Shown one piece after another: positions 17,350 to 25,002 of a stretch of DNA of 61,020 nt. The stretch is taken from contig CAZSMU010000002.1 in assembly GCA_964607915.1 (NCBI GenBank), positions 1 through 61,020 of the forward strand. The letters are read 5' to 3'. The notes under the pieces are model-generated. The model saw only the letters and a program-made list of their open reading frames with translations, was not told where the DNA came from and ran no database searches. Numbering within the stretch: the stretch's first letter is position 1; the number at the start of each line of letters is the position of its first letter. The DNA is from JADJPL01 sp964607915. GTDB lineage: Bacteria > Bacteroidota > Bacteroidia > Chitinophagales > Saprospiraceae. Made by a program: the position numbers and the translations under genes.

Positions 17350-18636
17350 TCAGGTCTTTCTCTCCTTTTTCTTGGCAGCGGGGAACAGGATGTTGTTCAG
17401 GATGAGGCGATAGCCCGGTGAACTGGGGTGCAGCGAAAGGTCCGTTTCGGGATCGTTGACATAGTGGCGGTAATCCTCCGGGTCGTGCCCCCCGTAGAAA
17501 GTCCAGAAGCCTTTGCCAAAAGCGCCGTGGATATAGCGCGCTTCTCCGGCGGGCTTATTCTCGCCCAACAACAGCACATTGGGTTTGATGAACTGCTTTC
17601 GAAAGGCCGTCGTCTGGCCCATGAATCCTTTTACCGTGCGGGTGTGGTTTTGGGTGAGCATAGTAGGCACCGGGTCCCACTTGGCAGAAAAGTCGAACAG
17701 GGTGAAATAATCCTGCTCGGGTGCTATCGGGCGGTCCTGGCCTACGTCAATGCTCGAAAACTCATACTCCATAGGGTTGCGGGAAAGGAAAAAATCCCGG
17801 AACGCGAAGGTGCGTCCAAAGTCCAGCTTGGATTGCGCCGCAGGGTCGGCGGCATCGCCGTCGAACATTTCCGCGCAAATATCCACCCCTTCCGCCGATA
17901 AGGCGATGTCGTAGCTATCCGTCGCCGAGCACATGGCAAACATGAATCCACCCCCCACTACGTACTCCTTGATTTTTTTGACCACGGCAAGTTTCAGCTG
18001 CGACACTTTGGCAAAACCGAGGTCGGAGGCGAGTGCTTCCATGCGGCGCTGGTTCTCGCGATACCAGGGAAAGCCGTTGTAAGATCGGTAAAAGCGCCCG
18101 TACTGCCCGGTAAAATCCTCGTGGTGCAGGTGCAGCCAATCGTATAGTGCGAGTTTATCCCCCACGATTTCCCGGTCGTAGATGACATCGTAGGGGATTT
18201 CGGCGTAGGTGAGCACCAGCGTCACCGCATCGTCCCAAGGCTGTATGCGCTCGCCTTTTTCGTTGAAATCGGGTGTATAGACGGCAATTTTAGGCGCTTT
18301 TTCCAGCCGCATCGCGTCCATGTTCGCCTCCGGATCGGCAATTTCCTCGAGTATTTGGTTGAACTGCCCGTCTGCGATGATTTCGAAGTTCACCCCGCGG
18401 GTCAGGCATTCTTTTTCAAATATTTTGTTGTGGCGAAAGGCAAAACTACCCCCGCGATAATTGAGCAACCACCACGCTTCTTCGCCATTTTGCAGAACCC
18501 AATACGCTATCCCATAGGCCTTCAAATGGTTGTGCTGCGTTTCCGGATCCATAGGCAGCAACAGGTATGCGGCTCTGAGAGGCATGGCGAACACCATGGA
18601 CAATAAAAAGAAAAAGAGAACTGAACGTCGCTTCAT
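17350..18636 (-). CDS. Conserved Bacteroidota exported protein usually labelled 'asparagine synthetase B'
   Basis: 428 residues from ATG 18636. The longer upstream reading lacks a signal peptide and runs into repeat copy D. The signal peptide is FFFLLSMVFAMPLRA. The mature start AYLLLPMDPETQHNHLKAYG...WLLNYRGGSF is, as far as I recall, the hallmark of Bacteroidota proteins carrying this label in databases. I see no N-terminal Cys nucleophile, glutaminase domain or PP-loop of asparagine synthetase, and the protein is exported, so the enzymatic name is unsupported. The C-terminal segments GAFGKGFWTFYGGHDPEDY and LHPSSPGYRLILNNILFP resemble the end of ThuA/class I amidotransferase-like folds. 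Function unknown. Confidence 0.75.
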   Translation of the reverse strand: MKRRSVLFFFLLSMVFAMPLRAAYLLLPMDPETQHNHLKAYGIAYWVLQNGEEAWWLLNYRGGSFAFRHNKIFEKECLTRGVNFEIIADGQFNQILEEIADPEANMDAMRLEKAPKIAVYTPDFNEKGERIQPWDDAVTLVLTYAEIPYDVIYDREIVGDKLALYDWLHLHHEDFTGQYGRFYRSYNGFPWYRENQRRMEALASDLGFAKVSQLKLAVVKKIKEYVVGGGFMFAMCSATDSYDIALSAEGVDICAEMFDGDAADPAAQSKLDFGRTFAFRDFFLSRNPMEYEFSSIDVGQDRPIAPEQDYFTLFDFSAKWDPVPTMLTQNHTRTVKGFMGQTTAFRKQFIKPNVLLLGENKPAGEARYIHGAFGKGFWTFYGGHDPEDYRHYVNDPETDLSLHPSSPGYRLILNNILFPAAKKKERKT

Positions 18637-18681
18637 GCAGGGATGGTTTAGGGCTTTCGCCATTTCTACTATAACAGACTC

Positions 18682-18826
18682 CAAAAGGTTTTGTACAAAA
18701 CTACCCGCCAGACTTGCTTCGAAAGGGCCGAAAAGACCTTTTTTCACCCGCCCTGTGCCCTGGCAACAAGCCTGTCGAACCGCGATGAGCCCTGAACGAA
18801 AAACCGTTTTGGCACAAAACCTTTTG
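18682..18826. repeat. 13-bp inverted repeat flanking element copy D
   Basis: CAAAAGGTTTTGT at 18682-18694 and its exact reverse complement at 18814-18826 bracket the palindromic element copy at 18711-18773 in the divergent intergenic region. Confidence 0.6.
18711..18773. repeat. Intergenic palindromic element, copy D (slightly shortened)
   Basis: Left tip GACTTGCTTCGAAAGGG, centre GAAAAGACCTTTTTTC, right tip CCCTGGCAACAAGCC. It lies between divergent genes. Confidence 0.75.
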
Positions 18827-18909
18827 ACGTCATGTATAACCTATGCCAAAGTTATATTGTTTTACGCTTTGTACTTACTTTGCAGTGCGAATAAAAGAAC
18901 GATATTATC

Positions 18910-21009
18910 ATGCAAATGACCTTGGGATATCCGATTTGGTATGTGGGGCTCTGTCTCCTGGCAGGGGCAGTTGTGACCGGAATCCTGTACTACCGGGATA
19001 CACAGTTCAAAGAACAAGGCAAATGGCTTCAGGGTTTATTGGCCCTGCTCCGGTTCACAGCGGTGTCGCTGATTGCATTCCTACTGCTCAGCCCGGTGCT
19101 GCGCTTCCGGCAACGCGAAGTGCGCAAGCCCATCATAGCCCTGGCCCAGGACGTCTCCGAGTCGGTCCGTGCCTCTATGTCCGCGACCGAACGCGAGGCC
19201 TATTTCAACCAGCTCGAAGCCTTGAAACAGGAACTGGCCGACGACTTTGAAGTACATGAATACTCTTTTGGCGCTTCTGTGCGCGAAGGCGTATTGGATA
19301 CCACCTTAAAGGATAAATCCAGCAACCTCTCGGAGGCGTTGCGCACTATAGGCGATGTGTATAGCGGGGAAGCCCTGGGGGCCGTGCTGTTGGCCAGCGA
19401 CGGCATTTTCAATGCAGGCACCAACCCTCTGTACGCCCGCAACAAAATCAATGCACCCATTTTCACCCTGGCCCTGGGCGATACGATACAACGGAAAGAT
19501 CTCGTGCTGAAGCGCGTTTTCTACAACCAAATCGCCTACCTTGGCGACCAGTTCAGCATCCAGGCCGATATCAGCGCCAACAATTGTGCCGGAAGCACGA
19601 CCAGCCTGTCGGTCTATAAGGTGGACGGAGACGCCACCCGCTTGATACAACAGCTCTCCCTGCCCGTCAACCAGAAAGAGTTCTTTAAGACCCAGGAAAT
19701 CATTCTGGATGCCGATAAACCCGGCGTGCAGCGCTTCCGGCTCGTCCTGGGGCGCATCCCAGGGGAGGCCTCCTTTCAAAACAACGTTCAGGAGATTTTC
19801 GTAGATGTACTCGACGCACGCCAGAAAATCCTCATCCTGGCCCATTCCCCCCACCCGGATATCAGCGCTCTTAAACAAAGCATATCCGGCAACAAAAACT
19901 ACCAGGTCGAAACCGCCTTCATCGGCGATTTCAACGGCAACATCGCCCAATACGACCTCGTCATCCTGCATCAACTGCCCTCCCGAAGCCACGACCTGGG
20001 CACTCTCCTCAGTGTACTAAACAAAAACCGCATCCCGCGCTGGTTCATCGGGGGACTACAAACCGATTTCAACCGACTCAACCAGGTGCAAAACCTCGTC
20101 GCCTTCCAGGCCGATGCCCGCAGCGTCAACGAGGTGCAGGCCAAGATATCCCCCACTTTCAACCTGTTCCTGCTCGATGAAAAATTGCGAAACGAACTGC
20201 CTAACTACCCGCCCATGTCGGCCCCCTTCGGCGATTTTCGCGCCGGAGCCCAGGCGCAGACCCTCCTGTTTCAACGCATCCGGAAAATAGATACCAACTA
20301 CCCGCTGCTCGCCTTCGGGGAAGGAGAGGGCACCCGGACCGGCCTCATCACCGCCGAAGGCCTGTGGCGCTGGCGCTTGTTTAACTTCCTGCAGGATGAA
20401 AACCACCTCTTCTTCGATGAGCTGATGAGCAAAATCGTCCAGTACCTCAGCGTAAAAGAAGATAAGCGCAAGTTCCGGGCCATCGCAGCCAAAAATATCT
20501 TTGACGAAAACGAACCCGTGCTTTTCGACGCCGAACTGTACAACAATAGCTTCGAACGAATCAACGAACCCGATGTGCGGCTCGTCATCACCAATGCAAA
20601 CCGAAAGGAGTTCTCCTTTACGATGAATAAAAAAGACCGCGCCTACGCCCTGAATGCCGGCATATTCCCCGTGGGAAACTATCGCTACACCGCCTCCGTA
20701 AACCTCAATGGGGTGGCGCTCAGCTCCGAAGGTCAGTTCAGCGTACAGCCGGTCCAGTTGGAACTCTTTGATACACAGGCCGATCACAGCCTTCTCTCCC
20801 TGCTCAGCGAACAATCCGGCGGCAAGCGGCTCGCCCCCGGGGATATACAGCAACTGCCCGAGCTGATCCGACAGTCCGCAACGGCCAAACCAATCGTGTA
20901 CGAGACGACCCGAACCCGCTCTCTCATCCATCTGCGATGGATTTTCGGCGTACTGCTCGCATTGTTGGCGACAGAGTGGTTCCTGCGCCGCTACTTCGGG
21001 TCGTATTAG
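18910..21009 (+). CDS. VWA-domain membrane protein with amidotransferase-like middle region
   Basis: 699 residues. Two N-terminal membrane helices (about 8-27 and 41-62) precede a periplasmic VWA-like domain with a MIDAS DxSxS motif at Asp81 (QDVSESV) and a later LLASDGIFNAGTNP segment. A central region (about 290-400) resembles a class I glutamine amidotransferase fold without an obvious catalytic triad (ILILAHSPHPDISALKQ). An Ig-like stretch and a last membrane helix (HLRWIFGVLLALLATEWFLRR) follow. Such proteins are common in Bacteroidota and of unknown function; relation to Bat aerotolerance proteins is likely. It stands alone, and half-elements of the repeat start at its stop codon. Confidence 0.78.
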   Translation: MQMTLGYPIWYVGLCLLAGAVVTGILYYRDTQFKEQGKWLQGLLALLRFTAVSLIAFLLLSPVLRFRQREVRKPIIALAQDVSESVRASMSATEREAYFNQLEALKQELADDFEVHEYSFGASVREGVLDTTLKDKSSNLSEALRTIGDVYSGEALGAVLLASDGIFNAGTNPLYARNKINAPIFTLALGDTIQRKDLVLKRVFYNQIAYLGDQFSIQADISANNCAGSTTSLSVYKVDGDATRLIQQLSLPVNQKEFFKTQEIILDADKPGVQRFRLVLGRIPGEASFQNNVQEIFVDVLDARQKILILAHSPHPDISALKQSISGNKNYQVETAFIGDFNGNIAQYDLVILHQLPSRSHDLGTLLSVLNKNRIPRWFIGGLQTDFNRLNQVQNLVAFQADARSVNEVQAKISPTFNLFLLDEKLRNELPNYPPMSAPFGDFRAGAQAQTLLFQRIRKIDTNYPLLAFGEGEGTRTGLITAEGLWRWRLFNFLQDENHLFFDELMSKIVQYLSVKEDKRKFRAIAAKNIFDENEPVLFDAELYNNSFERINEPDVRLVITNANRKEFSFTMNKKDRAYALNAGIFPVGNYRYTASVNLNGVALSSEGQFSVQPVQLELFDTQADHSLLSLLSEQSGGKRLAPGDIQQLPELIRQSATAKPIVYETTRTRSLIHLRWIFGVLLALLATEWFLRRYFGSY

Positions 21010-21072
21010 CCCTCCTCGCTGACCCCGCGCAACAAGTCTGAAAGACTTGCCGAAAGAAACCCGCGAGGAGCG
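21010..21072. repeat. Two half-elements joined tip to tip, copy E
   Basis: CCTCCTCGCTGACCCCGCGC with tip AACAAGTCT (to 21039), then GAA, then AGACTTGCCG and CCGCGAGGAGCG (to 21072). The tips face each other, the reverse of a normal element. The block fills the whole gap between two convergent genes whose TAG stop codons abut it on both sides. Confidence 0.8.
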
Positions 21073-21483
21073 CTACCAGGTCATATCGTCTTCAGAAGGC
21101 AGGCCCTCCTGCCTTCCCCGCTCGGTCTGATCGCGGTATGGCGGGCGCTGCTCCCGATGCTCACCGTCGTAGTATTCTTCTTCCTCTTCGTGGCGGCGTG
21201 CAAACTCATCGTAATCGTAATCCGGCATGAGTTCGGTCTTGATGTAGTCTATGGTTTCCTCAAGGGCTTCCAGGAAGCGGTTGAAGTCTTCTTTGTACAG
21301 AAGTATCTTGTGGCGCTCATAGCCGCCGTCCCCTTCGAACCGGCGGGTGCTCTCGGTGAGGGTCAGGTAGTAGTCGTCTCCCCGCGTACGCCGCACATCG
21401 AAAAAGTAAGTTCTTTTTTTTCCCGCACGCATTTTTCGGGAGAAAACGCTGTCATTCTTTCTTTGATTCCGCTCGTTGTCCAC
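21073..21483 (-). CDS. PurA-like ssDNA/RNA-binding protein (DUF3276)
   Basis: 136 residues from GTG 21483. The ORF stays open upstream but would then translate a complete copy of the intergenic repeat, so the longer start is rejected. The core (MRAGKKRTYFFDVRRTRGDDYYLTLTES, then RHKILLYKEDFNRFLEALEETIDYIKTELMP) is the PUR-repeat domain of Bacteroidota DUF3276/PUR-alpha-like proteins, preceded by a short basic tail and followed by an acidic low-complexity tail (HEEEEEYYDG). It binds single-stranded nucleic acid. A good promoter at 21651-21680 implies a leader of about 160 nt containing repeat copy F. Confidence 0.85.
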   Translation of the reverse strand: MDNERNQRKNDSVFSRKMRAGKKRTYFFDVRRTRGDDYYLTLTESTRRFEGDGGYERHKILLYKEDFNRFLEALEETIDYIKTELMPDYDYDEFARRHEEEEEYYDGEHREQRPPYRDQTERGRQEGLPSEDDMTW

Positions 21484-21524
21484 TGTAAGAACTATTTTAA
21501 GTAATACGGGCAAAAAAGGATTAT

Positions 21525-21603
21525 CAGACTTGTTGTGCGGGGGATTATCGAGGGGTCTAAAAGGCCCTGTTTTCCCTACTCGCTGACCCCGCGCGACAAG
21601 TTT
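21525..21603. repeat. Intergenic palindromic element, copy F (complete, in a 5' leader)
   Basis: Left tip CAGACTTGTTGTGCGGGGG, centre CTAAAAGGCCCTGTTTTCCC, right tip CCCCGCGCGACAAGTTT. It lies between the predicted promoter (21651-21680) and the GTG start (21483) of the DUF3276 gene. Confidence 0.85.
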
Positions 21604-21650
21604 ATTTTCACGGGTGGGGGACCTTCTGCAGGTCTGCCGCATCCCTTCTA

Positions 21651-21680
21651 CAAAAGTAAGGAATTGGGCAAAAAATCAAA
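21651..21680 (-). promoter_or_regulatory. Promoter of the DUF3276 gene
   Basis: On the minus strand TTTG (21677-21680), 18 nt, TACTTTTG (21651-21658), matching both Bacteroidota promoter boxes. It lies between the end of the ABC transporter gene and the DUF3276 gene. Confidence 0.6.
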
Positions 21681-21714
21681 GGGGGATGAAAAAAAGTAAG
21701 GTACAGATTGCGTT

Positions 21715-23502
21715 TTATTCACTTTCCACTTCCTCGGTGCTCTGGCGCTCGAAAAGGTCTGCGTAATACCCCTTATTTGCGATGAGTTCTTCATGCGTAC
21801 CTTCCTCAACGATGCGGCCGTGGTCTAACACGATGATTTTGTCAAACTGGATCAATGAGTAAATCCGGTGGGTGATGATCAGCGCGGTTTTGTTCTGTAA
21901 GGCTTCGTTAAAGTAGCGCAGGATTTGTTTTTCCGTGTTGGTATCCACCGCCGACAAGCAATCGTCGAGCATGAGTATATCCGGCTGCTTGATTAGCGCC
22001 CGGGCGATCGCAATCCGCTGTTTTTGCCCGCCGGAAAGGGTTACGCCCCGCTCCCCTACCACGGTATCGTAGCCGTTGGGCAGTGCGCTCAGTTCCTCAT
22101 GGATGGAGGCATATCCTGCAAATCGCTCGATATCCGCTCTTTCCGCGCCCGGAGCCCCGAAGGCGATATTAGCGGCAACGGTGTCGGAAAATAGAAAGAC
22201 GTCCTGTGGCACATAGCCCAGCCTGTTGCGCAGGACGGATAGGTCCCATTCCCGAATGTCCACCCCATCTACTTCAATACATCCGGAACGGACATCGTAC
22301 AAACGGGCAATCAACTCGGCCACCGTGCTCTTACCGGAACCGGTTCGACCTATTATAGCCATCTTTTGTCCGGGCTTCAACTCGAAATCCACTTCTTTCA
22401 ACGCCTGAATACCCGTGTCCGGATAGGTGAAGGATACTCCCCGGAAACGAATGGAGCCCTGGATGGCCTCCCGATGGGCTCCTGTGTTCTGTATAGACGG
22501 ACGCGTCTCCATAAATTCGTTGATCCGCTTTTGCGAAGCAGCGGCTTGCTGTACGATAGAAGCGATCCAGCCGATAGAGGTGACCGGCCAGGTCAGCATA
22601 TTGACATAGATCACAAACTCCGCGATATTGCCCGCGCTCACTTCCCCTTTCACGACCAAAATACCTCCGACATATACCGCCAACAAGGTACTGGCTCCCA
22701 CTAACAGAAGCATCAAAGGAAAAAAGAAGGCGTTCACGGTCGCCAGGCTCAGCGACATCTCCCGGAATTTTTCCGTCTCAAGGCTGAAAAAACGCGCCAT
22801 AGGGGCTTCCTGCACGTAGGCCTTCACCACGCGGATACCCGAATACACCTCCTGCGCAATGCTGTTCAGCCTCGCCAACTGCTGCTGAATCTTCTCGCTG
22901 CGGGTGTTGATCAGGTTGCTCACATAGTAGATGGACACCGACAACAGGGGCAAAGGAAGCAGTGCGTAGAGCGTCAACTTGATGTTCACAGCGAACATGG
23001 CGTAAATCACCAAAATGAACAGCGACACCAGGTTTACCCCATACAGTACGGCGGGCCCCAGGTACATCCGCACCTTACCTACATCTTCCGACACCCTCGC
23101 CATGAGGTCGCCGGTATTGTTGCGCTTGTAAAATGCCATGTCCAAAGCCTGGTAATGCAGGTACATCTCCTTGCGCAGGTCGTATTCGATCAAGCGCGAC
23201 ATGACAATGATGGTCTGACGGGTGTAGTACATGAACCAGCCCATGACCAAGGCCAACAACAAGACCAGGATGCCGAAATACAGCAACTGGCCGCCCAACA
23301 TCGAAAAGAAAGCGCGCTGTAAGCCACTCCCCTTGAAGAGTCGGTACATCTGCAGGTTGTCCACCACCAGATCCAGGGCCTCTCGGATAGCCTGGGGCTG
23401 TAGTACCCGGAAGTAGTTAGACAAAAAAACGAACAGCACCCCTAAAAGTGCCAGTCTTTTGTACTGCAAAAAATACTTGTTCAAATACGCAAGATACTGC
23501 AT
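21715..23502 (-). CDS. ABC exporter half-transporter (fused membrane and ATPase domains, MsbA/BmrC-like)
   Basis: 595 residues. Six membrane helices (about 1-325) are followed by an ATPase domain: Walker A IGRTGSGKST, Q-loop YVPQDVFLFSD, signature LSGGQKQR, Walker B ILMLDDCLSAVD, H-loop ALIITHR. The residue after the Walker B Asp is Asp rather than the usual catalytic Glu, as in the degenerate subunit of heterodimeric exporters such as BmrC, yet no partner gene is adjacent. It exports a lipid or small amphipathic compound across the inner membrane; substrate unknown. Confidence 0.9.
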   Translation of the reverse strand: MQYLAYLNKYFLQYKRLALLGVLFVFLSNYFRVLQPQAIREALDLVVDNLQMYRLFKGSGLQRAFFSMLGGQLLYFGILVLLLALVMGWFMYYTRQTIIVMSRLIEYDLRKEMYLHYQALDMAFYKRNNTGDLMARVSEDVGKVRMYLGPAVLYGVNLVSLFILVIYAMFAVNIKLTLYALLPLPLLSVSIYYVSNLINTRSEKIQQQLARLNSIAQEVYSGIRVVKAYVQEAPMARFFSLETEKFREMSLSLATVNAFFFPLMLLLVGASTLLAVYVGGILVVKGEVSAGNIAEFVIYVNMLTWPVTSIGWIASIVQQAAASQKRINEFMETRPSIQNTGAHREAIQGSIRFRGVSFTYPDTGIQALKEVDFELKPGQKMAIIGRTGSGKSTVAELIARLYDVRSGCIEVDGVDIREWDLSVLRNRLGYVPQDVFLFSDTVAANIAFGAPGAERADIERFAGYASIHEELSALPNGYDTVVGERGVTLSGGQKQRIAIARALIKQPDILMLDDCLSAVDTNTEKQILRYFNEALQNKTALIITHRIYSLIQFDKIIVLDHGRIVEEGTHEELIANKGYYADLFERQSTEEVESE

Positions 23503-23563
23503 CGGATAGAGTTGACGTGCGCCGGATTCCCCCTTTCAGGATTGCCCTCCCACACAAAGAGAC

Positions 23564-23947
23564 CTATTGGTCCGCTGACTTAGCCAGTACAAAGCGGAAT
23601 GGGAAATTTTGGAGGTTCGTGTTCAGCACTAAAGCCGTATCGTTCAAGGCCTCGATTTGGTAGTCGATTTCTTGCTCCCCCTGAACCTGACGGATGGTGC
23701 CATCTGAAAGAGAATAGGTCGCGGGCTCCGGGGTTTCCGAAACAGGCAGGTTGGTGCGCAACTTCCCCTCCGCGCCGAATTCGAAGTACAACCCCGCAAG
23801 AGAGGTCGTAGGCTGCTCGGAACGATACGCTTCCCGGATTTCCCAACGGCCCTGGAGTAATTTTAACATAGGATCTTCCTTTGGCTTGCAGGAGGATATG
23901 CCCAGGAGCATACATACCATCCACGATGCCGGGATTACATGTTTCAT
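23564..23947 (-). CDS. Small lipoprotein, lipocalin-like, function unknown
   Basis: 127 residues with a lipoprotein signal (MVCMLLGISS-C, Cys20). The mature part opens LLQGRWEIREAY and closes with short strands (IDYQIEALNDTALVLNTNLQNFPFRFVLAK). A 'GRW.i...' start followed by beta strands is typical of lipocalin-like lipoproteins in Bacteroidota. I do not recognise a specific family. It sits between the ABC transporter and DUF2911 genes on the same strand. Confidence 0.62.
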   Translation of the reverse strand: MKHVIPASWMVCMLLGISSCKPKEDPMLKLLQGRWEIREAYRSEQPTTSLAGLYFEFGAEGKLRTNLPVSETPEPATYSLSDGTIRQVQGEQEIDYQIEALNDTALVLNTNLQNFPFRFVLAKSADQ

Positions 23948-24030
23948 GATGAGCTTGGTGAGTGTTTGTTGTCGGCAAAGGTATGCCGGATTATACAGAA
24001 TTTTGACTGCCGCCGGCGATGAGCGTCATT

Positions 24031-24095
24031 TTTTTAACGCGCATCCGAAATACATTTCTGCAAAGTGGAGATGTATTTCGGATGCGCGTTAAAAA
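24031..24095. repeat. 25-bp-arm inverted repeat downstream of the DUF2911 gene
   Basis: Arms 24031-24055 and 24071-24095 are perfect reverse complements (outer part TTTTTAACGCGCATCC) around a 15-nt loop. It lies after the minus-strand DUF2911 gene and may terminate it, though no T run follows the stem. It shares AACGCGCAT with the hairpin at 49794. Confidence 0.75.
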
Positions 24096-24141
24096 TCAGC
24101 CTTGTTGCGAGGGGTGTTGTTACCCCGTAGTCCGTATTGCT

Positions 24142-24663
24142 TTACAGCGGCTTGACTACAAAGGGTATCGTCAGGTTCTCCCAGTTCAGGAAAACCTTTC
24201 CCTTTGGGGTGATTACAAATTCGAGGCGCTCGCTGAAGGCCTTGGCTTTCTTGGGCGTGGTGTTTACGCGCAGGGCATCCATAGACTCTTTGTAGTTGTA
24301 CGCTCCCCACTGGTTGGACTCCTTGTTAAAAACCAGCGTCCAGGACTTTTCAGCAGGTATAGTGAACAGTGCGTACTTGCCTTTCGGAAGGCGCATCCCG
24401 TTCACCAGCACATCGCGGCTCACTTCAAACGTAGTAGCTTCGTTGGCCCCCGTACGCCATACTTCGCCATAAGGCACCAGGTCGCCCCATATTTTACGGC
24501 CCTTTACGGAAGGGCTGCCATATTTTATTTCCAGATTGACCGACCCCGCGATGATTCCCGCCTTCGTTTGGGTCGGGCTCGGCCGCGTATCCTGGCCATA
24601 GAGTGCGCCGGCGACAACAAAGGAGAGCGCAAGGAGGACGAATGATTTCATTTGCATACGCAT
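24142..24663 (-). CDS. DUF2911 domain protein, secreted
   Basis: 173 residues. The signal peptide ends VVAGALYGQ. The DUF2911 hallmark segments are present in order: LEIKYGSPSVKGRKIWGDLV, PYGEVWRTGANEATTFEVS, LPKGKYALFTIPAEKSWTLV and NKESNQWGAYNYKES. The family is widespread in Bacteroidota, periplasmic or outer-membrane facing, and of unknown function. The start MRMQMKS offers a second Met three codons in; either is possible. Repeat copy G lies just upstream. Confidence 0.88.
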   Translation of the reverse strand: MRMQMKSFVLLALSFVVAGALYGQDTRPSPTQTKAGIIAGSVNLEIKYGSPSVKGRKIWGDLVPYGEVWRTGANEATTFEVSRDVLVNGMRLPKGKYALFTIPAEKSWTLVFNKESNQWGAYNYKESMDALRVNTTPKKAKAFSERLEFVITPKGKVFLNWENLTIPFVVKPL

Positions 24664-24693
24664 TGCAAAAGGATTTATGGGTGAAAAAATATT

Positions 24694-24763
24694 GGACTGG
24701 TTGCGAAAGGAACCTTCGAGAGGTCAAAAAGGCCATTTTCTATTCTCCCACCGCAAAAAGCCT
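24694..24763. repeat. Intergenic palindromic element, copy G
   Basis: Left tip GGACTGGTTGCGAAAGG, centre GGTCAAAAAGGCCATTTTC, right tip decayed to CCACCGCAAAAAGCC. It lies 31 nt upstream of the DUF2911 start. Confidence 0.75.
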
Positions 24764-24820
24764 ACTCTCAACTATTAACTGATTTTAAGGCCGACGGTTG
24801 ACATAGCCCTATATTTTTTA

Positions 24821-24864
24821 TAATAGAGTTATTGCGAGGGGTTCATCGCAGGGTCAAAAAGGCC
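24821..24864. repeat. Half-element interrupted by the scaffold gap, copy H left part
   Basis: TAATAGAGTTATTGCGAGGG continuing to GGTCAAAAAGGCC, cut at the centre by the N run. The 44 bp are identical to 24952-24995. Confidence 0.85.
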
Positions 24865-24874
24865 NNNNNNNNNN
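24865..24874. other. Assembly gap (10 N)
   Basis: Ten Ns lie exactly at the centre of a palindromic element copy, with a 44-bp exact duplicate 131 bp downstream. This is a scaffold join of unknown true length. Between 24664 and 25002 I see only element copies, this gap and no gene. Confidence 0.98.
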
Positions 24875-24904
24875 TATACTCCCTCAAAAAGCCTTCGTGT
24901 GGAC

Positions 24905-24995
24905 AAAAAATGACTCTTTTTTCCCTCCGCGCTGCCCCCTCGCAACAACTCTAATAGAGTTATTGCGAGGGGTTCATCGCAGGGTCAAAAAGGCC
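24905..24995. repeat. Half-elements joined tip to tip after the gap
   Basis: Right-type arm GACTCTTTTTTCCCTCCGCG with tip CCCCTCGCAACAACTCTA (to about 24952), then TAATAGAGTTATTGCGAGGG and GGTCAAAAAGGCC (to 24995). The second half runs into the stop codon of the Sua5 gene (25003). Confidence 0.8.
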
Positions 24996-25002
24996 CTTTT
25001 TT

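Noticed and set aside
21484..21642. N-terminal extension of the DUF3276 protein by 53 residues
   Set aside because: The extension translates repeat copy F and lacks family similarity.
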